Shown here piece after piece: positions 28,853 to 33,277 of a stretch of DNA of 33,277 bases; within the stretch, counting starts at the first letter, position 1; each line of letters starts with the position of its first letter. The stretch lies in NCBI GenBank assembly GCA_934190685.1, contig CAKPTK010000008.1, positions 1 to 33,277 of the forward strand, given 5' to 3'. The DNA is from an uncultured Prevotella sp. GTDB lineage: Bacteria > Bacteroidota > Bacteroidia > Bacteroidales > Bacteroidaceae. The translations under genes and the position numbers were made by a program. The notes beneath the pieces are model-generated. The model saw nothing but the letters and a program-made list of their open reading frames with translations, made no database searches and had not been told where the DNA came from.

Positions 28853-29950
28853 ATGAAGAAGACAATATTCCTATTTATGTGCCTGTGTATGGCCTGGCTG
28901 TCTTTGATGGCCCAAGACTCCATCAGCCAAGGCATACATTTTGAAGACCTCACCCTCAAAGAGGCTTGTGCCAAGGCCAAAACTGAGGGTAAGAAGGTTT
29001 TTGTAGACTGCTACACTCAAACTTGTGGTCCCTGCAAGTATATGATGAAAAACATCTTCCCGTTGAAAGAATGTGGAGATTGGTTTAATCCACGTTTCAT
29101 TTCCATTGCCCGTGACATGGCGGTGAGCGATGGACCGGAGATGGGTAAGAAATATGATGTGGGCATTTATCCCACCTTTCTGATTATCAACCCCGATGGC
29201 ACCTTGTTCTGCAAGGAAATTGGAGCGGTACGACAGAATTCTAAAGTGTCCTTTGTGGAGAAGATGAAGTGTGCCATAGAACGCACCGAACTCGCCAGTC
29301 AGTTTGCCACAGGCAATCTCGATGCGGGGAAAGTGCTCCGCTATGTGGAGTTGCTTAAGGGTAGCGGCAGTCCGAAGGCTGCTGAGGTGGTCAACGAATA
29401 TCTTGGCGCCATGAGTGTGGACGATCTTTGCAATCCTGAGAATTGGAACATGGTGATGGCAGAAGTGAACAGCCCCGATTCGCCTATCTTCCGAAAACTC
29501 CTTGACAACCGATCAACATTTGAACGGAACTTGGGGAAAAAAGAGGTGGAAAGCAAGATTATGTCGACTTATCAAGGAGAATTTGGCCTGTATAAGATGA
29601 TGGACATGCCCTTTGGAAAGCGTGTGGTAGATCTTCTGGCGCTCGCCAAGGCTGGCTATAAGCAAGCTCAACCACTCGCTTATTGCGAGACCGTGCGCTG
29701 GATTATCAACGACAAATTGTCCAAGCGTGCCGAGGAGGTGGTCAACATCCTGCAGTCGGTGAAAGACTCCCAGTATACACCAGAAGAGCGCATGGCTGTG
29801 GTGAAGGAATTGGTGCGCTTCGAGCGTGTGGCGTCGGTGCCCCTGCGCCAGAAAGCTTGCTCGGCTTTGAAAGCCCTCAAAAAGCAAGTGAATGCAACGG
29901 ATGCCGAAACCATAGACAAAACCATCGCCCGTCTCTCGTCCAACAAGTAG
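28853..29950 (+). CDS. Secreted thioredoxin-like protein
   Basis: This 365-residue protein starts with a signal peptide (cleavage probably near residue 20, LMA before Q). Residues about 30-140 form a thioredoxin fold with the active-site motif CGPC at C58-C61 (TQTCGPCKYM) and the cis-Pro region GIYPTFLIINPDG. Residues about 145-365 are mostly helical and of unknown family. The probable role is periplasmic thiol-disulfide exchange or cytochrome/protein folding. It lies 237 bases after the SusCD-linked lipoprotein gene and is followed by a strong terminator. It may be separately transcribed. Confidence 0.85.
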   Translation: MKKTIFLFMCLCMAWLSLMAQDSISQGIHFEDLTLKEACAKAKTEGKKVFVDCYTQTCGPCKYMMKNIFPLKECGDWFNPRFISIARDMAVSDGPEMGKKYDVGIYPTFLIINPDGTLFCKEIGAVRQNSKVSFVEKMKCAIERTELASQFATGNLDAGKVLRYVELLKGSGSPKAAEVVNEYLGAMSVDDLCNPENWNMVMAEVNSPDSPIFRKLLDNRSTFERNLGKKEVESKIMSTYQGEFGLYKMMDMPFGKRVVDLLALAKAGYKQAQPLAYCETVRWIINDKLSKRAEEVVNILQSVKDSQYTPEERMAVVKELVRFERVASVPLRQKACSALKALKKQVNATDAETIDKTIARLSSNK

Positions 29951-29978
29951 AGGTGACAGATGTGTCCTTCAAATCAAG

Positions 29979-30013
29979 AATATCCCGCACACATGGCTGT
30001 GCGGGATATTTTT
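29979..30013 (+). terminator. Rho-independent terminator after the thioredoxin-like gene
   Basis: aatatcccgcaca (29979-29991) and tgtgcgggatatt (29998-30010) pair perfectly over 13 bases around a 6-base loop, followed by a run of five T. Confidence 0.92.
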
Positions 30014-30070
30014 ATGTATAGCTGGAGGCTTTATTGTTTTCATTCTCTTCGTTTTCTCAGAATTTTGCAC

Positions 30071-30079
30071 TAACTTTGC
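30071..30079 (+). promoter_or_regulatory. -7 element of the pyrE operon
   Basis: TAACTTTGC matches TAnnTTTGC, 26 bases before the pyrE ATG. The -33 is poorly matched (near 30048-30056). Confidence 0.7.
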
Positions 30080-30105
30080 AGCAAACTATTAGAAATTATA
30101 ACGTT

Positions 30106-30738
30106 ATGAATTCATTGAAGAAAGATTTCGCATCCAAGTTGTTGAACGTGAAGGCCATCAAACTTCAGCCCAACAATCCTTTTACATGGGCTTCCGGTTG
30201 GAAGTCACCCTTCTATTGTGACAACCGCAAGACTTTGTCTTACCCTGCGTTGAGAAACTATGTGAAGTTGGAACTTACACATATCGCCCTTGAGAAGTTC
30301 CCGGAAGCTGAAGCCGTGGCTGGCGTGGCCACAGGTGCCATCGCACAAGGCGCATTGGTGGCAGACGAACTCAACCTGCCCTTTGTATATGTGCGCAGCA
30401 AACCAAAGGACCACGGACTGGAGAATCTTATTGAAGGTGAATTGAAACCCGGCGCCAAGGTGGTGGTCATCGAGGACCTCATCTCTACAGGTGGCAGCAG
30501 CTTGAAAGCTGTGGATGCCCTGCGTAAGGCAGGCTATGAGGTGGTGGGCATGATAGCCTCTTACACCTACGGATTCCCCGTGGCTAAAGACGCCTTTGAG
30601 AAGGCCAACGTACAGCTCGAGACCCTGACCGACTACGACCATGTGGTAGCCCAGGCTTTGGAGACCGGTTATATCGCAGAGTCTGATGTGGAATTGCTCC
30701 ACGAATGGCGCAAGGATCCCGCTCATTGGAACGCATAA
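30106..30738 (+). CDS. pyrE: Orotate phosphoribosyltransferase
   Basis: PyrE joins orotate to PRPP to give orotidine 5'-phosphate in pyrimidine synthesis, in the cytoplasm. The PRPP-binding loop VVVIEDLISTGGSSL is intact (E123, D124). The family blocks FTWASGWKSPFYCDNR near the start, VAGVATGAI and YVRSKPKDHG are also present. Length 210 residues is normal. Start is ATG 30106, since a longer frame to 30034 passes through the promoter. It is the first gene of a possible operon with the SRPBCC protein and argH. Confidence 0.95.
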   Translation: MNSLKKDFASKLLNVKAIKLQPNNPFTWASGWKSPFYCDNRKTLSYPALRNYVKLELTHIALEKFPEAEAVAGVATGAIAQGALVADELNLPFVYVRSKPKDHGLENLIEGELKPGAKVVVIEDLISTGGSSLKAVDALRKAGYEVVGMIASYTYGFPVAKDAFEKANVQLETLTDYDHVVAQALETGYIAESDVELLHEWRKDPAHWNA

Positions 30739-30754
30739 ACTTGAAACACGAGAA

Positions 30755-31168
30755 ATGAGCAAGTTTGAAAGCAGCATCAAGCAGATACCCTACAGTCAGG
30801 AAGCCGTCTACCGTAGTTTGAGCGATTTGAACAATCTGGAGCGTGTGCGTGAGCGTGTGCCCGAGGACAAAGTGAAAAACTTCACTTTCGACCAGGACAC
30901 CATCACGATGAACGTGCCGCCCGTGGGCGAAATCTCCATGCACATCATTGAGCGTGAGGAACCCAAGTGCATCAAGTTTGAAACCACGAAGAGTCCGTTG
31001 CCGTTCAATTTCTGGATACAGTTGCTCCCTGTGACGGAGACCACCTGCAAGATGCGCCTCACCATCAAGGCGGACATCAACCCCTTCATCAAGGGAATGG
31101 TGTCCAAGCCCCTTAAGGAGGGACTGGAGAAAATTGCCGAAGCCTTGGCAATGATTAGATATGAATAG
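30755..31168 (+). CDS. SRPBCC (START/polyketide-cyclase fold) family protein
   Basis: This 137-residue protein begins MSKFESSIKQIPYSQEAVYR, the first strand and helix of the SRPBCC fold, and ends with a long C-terminal helix (KPLKEGLEKIAEALAMIRY). The fold binds hydrophobic ligands. In Bacteroidota this gene is often found next to pyrE, but no function is established. It follows pyrE by 16 bases and precedes argH by 18 bases, so co-transcription is likely. The ligand is unknown. Confidence 0.85.
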   Translation: MSKFESSIKQIPYSQEAVYRSLSDLNNLERVRERVPEDKVKNFTFDQDTITMNVPPVGEISMHIIEREEPKCIKFETTKSPLPFNFWIQLLPVTETTCKMRLTIKADINPFIKGMVSKPLKEGLEKIAEALAMIRYE

Positions 31169-31186
31169 TTGAAGAAAAAGAGAACT

Positions 31187-32524
31187 ATGGCAAACAAACT
31201 TTGGGAAAAAGACTTCCAGGTGAACAGCGAGATAGAACGCTTCACCGTTGGACGCGACCGCGAGATGGATCTCTATCTCGCCAAATATGACGTGCTCGGG
31301 TCGATGGCACACATCACCATGCTTGAGACCATCGGACTGCTGAAGAAAGACGAGTTGACGAAGTTGCTTGAAGAACTCAAGAACATCTACGCTACCTGCG
31401 AGCGTGGCGAGTTCGTCATCGAGGAAGGCGTCGAGGATGTCCACTCACAGGTGGAGCTGATGCTCACCCGCAAGTTGGGCGATGTGGGCAAGAAAATACA
31501 CAGTGGCCGCTCACGCAACGACCAAGTGCTGGTAGACCTCAAACTCTTCACCCGTCATGAACTCAAGGAAGTGGTGGATGCCGTCAAGATTCTCTTCGAC
31601 GAACTAATCCAGAAGAGCAACCAATACAAGGATGTGCTCATGCCGGGTTATACCCATTTGCAAATAGCCATGCCCAGTTCGTTCGGCCTGTGGTTCGGCG
31701 CTTATGCCGAGAGTCTTGCCGACGACATGCTCTTCTTGCAGGCAGCCTACCGCATGACCAACCGCAACCCGCTCGGGTCGGCAGCAGGCTATGGCAGTTC
31801 GTTCCCCCTCAACCGCACCCTCACCACGCAGCTGCTCGGTTTCGACTCCATGGACTACAACGTGGTCTATGCCCAGATGGGACGTGGCAAGATGGAACGC
31901 AACGTGGCGTTCGCCCTTGCTACCGTGGCGGGCACACTCGCCAAGATGGCGTTCGATGCCTGCCTGTTCAACAGCCAGAACTTCTCCTTCGTCAAATTGC
32001 CCAAGGAATGCACGACCGGCAGCAGCATCATGCCCCAGAAGAAGAATCCCGATGTGTTTGAACTGATTCGCGCCAAAAGCAACAAATTGCAGAGTCTGCC
32101 CCAGCAGATTATGCTCATCATGAACAACCTGCCGGTGGGCTACTTCCGAGATTTGCAAATCATCAAGGAGGTGTTCCTTCCCGCATTTGATGAACTGAAG
32201 GACTGCCTCCAGATGGCAGCCTACATCATCAACAAGATGGCGGTCAATGAACATATCCTTGACAATCCGATGTACGATCCGATGTTCTCGGTGGAAGAAG
32301 TGAACAAACTTGCCGCCGCCGGCATGCCGTTCCGCGACGCCTATAAAAAGGTGGGACTCGAGATCGAGCATGGCGAATTCGTGGCGGACAAGAACATCCA
32401 TCATACCCACGAGGGCAGCATCGGCAATCTTTGCAATGAACAGATCGAGGCCCTGATGAATCATACCCTTGGCGAGTTCCACTTCGAACGCATGGAAGAA
32501 GCCGAGCGCAAATTGTTGAAATAA
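31187..32524 (+). CDS. argH: Argininosuccinate lyase
   Basis: ArgH splits argininosuccinate into arginine and fumarate, the last step of arginine synthesis, in the cytoplasm as a homotetramer. The fumarase/lyase superfamily signature GSSIMPQKKNPD starts at G278 and holds the catalytic Ser. The earlier blocks VHSQVELML, SGRSRNDQV and PGYTHLQ are also intact. It is 445 residues, normal. ATG 31187 is preferred over the in-frame TTG 31169. The next gene starts 1 base after the stop. Confidence 0.96.
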   Translation: MANKLWEKDFQVNSEIERFTVGRDREMDLYLAKYDVLGSMAHITMLETIGLLKKDELTKLLEELKNIYATCERGEFVIEEGVEDVHSQVELMLTRKLGDVGKKIHSGRSRNDQVLVDLKLFTRHELKEVVDAVKILFDELIQKSNQYKDVLMPGYTHLQIAMPSSFGLWFGAYAESLADDMLFLQAAYRMTNRNPLGSAAGYGSSFPLNRTLTTQLLGFDSMDYNVVYAQMGRGKMERNVAFALATVAGTLAKMAFDACLFNSQNFSFVKLPKECTTGSSIMPQKKNPDVFELIRAKSNKLQSLPQQIMLIMNNLPVGYFRDLQIIKEVFLPAFDELKDCLQMAAYIINKMAVNEHILDNPMYDPMFSVEEVNKLAAAGMPFRDAYKKVGLEIEHGEFVADKNIHHTHEGSIGNLCNEQIEALMNHTLGEFHFERMEEAERKLLK

Positions 32525-32525
32525 A

Positions 32526-33116
32526 ATGAACATACGTAAATATGTCAGACGCTGTGCGATGATAGCCTTGGCGTGTGTCATGATAGAAGGAAACTCGTCC
32601 TGCGGCAACACGCAGAACGAGTTTTCCTCTTTACCCTGCCGACTGCTCTTTGACAACGGTGTCCACCAGAACAACACGCTGAGCACCGCCATGAACAGCG
32701 TCTCGTCGGGCATCTTCTGCACCATCCGCAAGACCATGCGGGGCGGTGCCACCCTTTTGTCTTTCTCCACAAACTATGGGCTGGATAGCGAAAGCCAGTT
32801 GGACGACTCGGAGACACGGCGCACCCTTATCCTCGGTCAGAACAACGGCATTATCGTCGGCTATGGCAACCTGACAGATCCTATCACCTTTTATGCCTAT
32901 GACCGGGAATGCCCCAACTGCTTCTCATCGAACACCTATCCGGTGAAGAGCCGCCCCCTGACCGTCGCCAACACCGGCATCGCCACCTGCTCCGTTTGCC
33001 ATCGGGAGTACAACCTCAATACGGGTGGCAATATCATCAAGGGCGACTCGGGGAAGAAGCTCACCCGCTATCCCGCCTCGACCACAGGCCCGTTGGGGGT
33101 GCTCAATGTGAACTGA
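32526..33116 (+). CDS. Exported Rieske-like protein with four cysteines
   Basis: This 196-residue protein has a hydrophobic N-terminal export segment (about residues 4-20). A Cys at residue 26 (NSSC) may be a lipoprotein site, though the lipobox is not canonical. The C-terminal part carries CPNC (in RECPNCF) and CSVCH, 22 residues between the pairs, followed by REYNLNTGG and LTRYPASTTGPL. The last part resembles the second cluster-binding loop and tail of Rieske domains. In true Rieske sites the first pair is CxH; here both are CxxC, so a zinc or different Fe-S site is possible. It starts 1 base after argH. Function unknown. Confidence 0.65.
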   Translation: MNIRKYVRRCAMIALACVMIEGNSSCGNTQNEFSSLPCRLLFDNGVHQNNTLSTAMNSVSSGIFCTIRKTMRGGATLLSFSTNYGLDSESQLDDSETRRTLILGQNNGIIVGYGNLTDPITFYAYDRECPNCFSSNTYPVKSRPLTVANTGIATCSVCHREYNLNTGGNIIKGDSGKKLTRYPASTTGPLGVLNVN

Positions 33117-33159
33117 AAGCACGAATCCGACAAATATTATATTAAAATATGTAAATATC

Positions 33160-33191
33160 TTTGACCATTCCATTTTAAACGTTACCTTTGC
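33160..33191 (+). promoter_or_regulatory. Bacteroidota-type promoter of the tRNA gene
   Basis: TTTG at 33160-33163, a 19-base spacer and TACCTTTGC at 33183-33191 match the consensus perfectly, 13 bases before the tRNA. Confidence 0.85.
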
Positions 33192-33203
33192 AAAGCTTTC
33201 AAT

Positions 33204-33276
33204 GCGGCAATAGCTCAGTTGGTAGAGCACAACCTTGCCAAGGTTGGGGTCGCGAGTTCGAGTCTCGTTTGCCGCT
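33204..33276 (+). tRNA. tRNA-Gly (anticodon GCC)
   Basis: Acceptor arms gcggcaa (33204-33210) and ttgccgc (33269-33275) pair over 7 bases. The D arm (gctc/gagc), the anticodon arm (caacc/ggttg) with loop ttGCCaa (anticodon 33237-33239), and the T arm with ttcgagt loop complete the cloverleaf. The discriminator is T. No CCA is visible before the window ends. Confidence 0.95.
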
Positions 33277-33277
33277 C

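Overview
The window looks like a chromosomal segment of a Bacteroidota bacterium, most likely a Prevotella-type member of the Prevotellaceae. The evidence is the repeated Bacteroidota promoter (TAnnTTTGC at -7 with TTTG-like -33 about 19-21 bases upstream), weak Shine-Dalgarno signals, a SusC/SusD pair, two proteins ending in a Prevotella-style type IX secretion C-terminal tail, and a fused gamma-alpha 2-oxoacid:ferredoxin oxidoreductase. No phage, CRISPR or insertion sequence was seen.

Region 1 (95-9367) is a cell-envelope glycan locus. A plus-strand operon of seven genes encodes a LpxL/HtrB-like acyltransferase, a GT4 glycosyltransferase, a WaaP/Kdo-kinase-like protein, a GT32 enzyme, a Gtf3/WbbI-like glycosyltransferase and two GT2 enzymes. 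It ends at a strong hairpin facing a convergent minus-strand operon (GT32, GT2, GT4). The mix fits LPS core or surface glycan assembly. Region 2 (9575-12435) is korAB, closed by a textbook terminator.

Region 3 (12516-17240, minus strand) holds a 62-residue peptide, a secreted protein of unknown function and a secreted endonuclease/exonuclease/phosphatase-family enzyme. The two secreted proteins share a C-terminal module. Further upstream on the same strand is an AAA ATPase with a DUF4143-type C-terminus; its promoter lies inside a duplicated 55-bp element. Region 4 (17609-21264) is an unusual uronate-type cluster: an orphan galactitol-type PTS IIC permease, a KduI isomerase carrying a signal peptide, and a secreted esterase. 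If all three act together, 5-keto-4-deoxyuronate would be isomerised in the periplasm before or during uptake.

An 819-base non-coding stretch with several short repeat families precedes Region 5 (22084-29950). That region has SusC, SusD, a lipoprotein with about 169 residues of Gly-Thr repeat, and a secreted thioredoxin-like protein. As sequenced, susC is frameshifted inside its signal peptide at a run of eight G. Seven G would restore a perfect signal peptide, so this is either a phase-variable OFF state or a sequence error. Region 6 (30106-33276) holds pyrE, a SRPBCC-fold protein, argH, a Rieske-like four-cysteine exported protein and tRNA-Gly(GCC).
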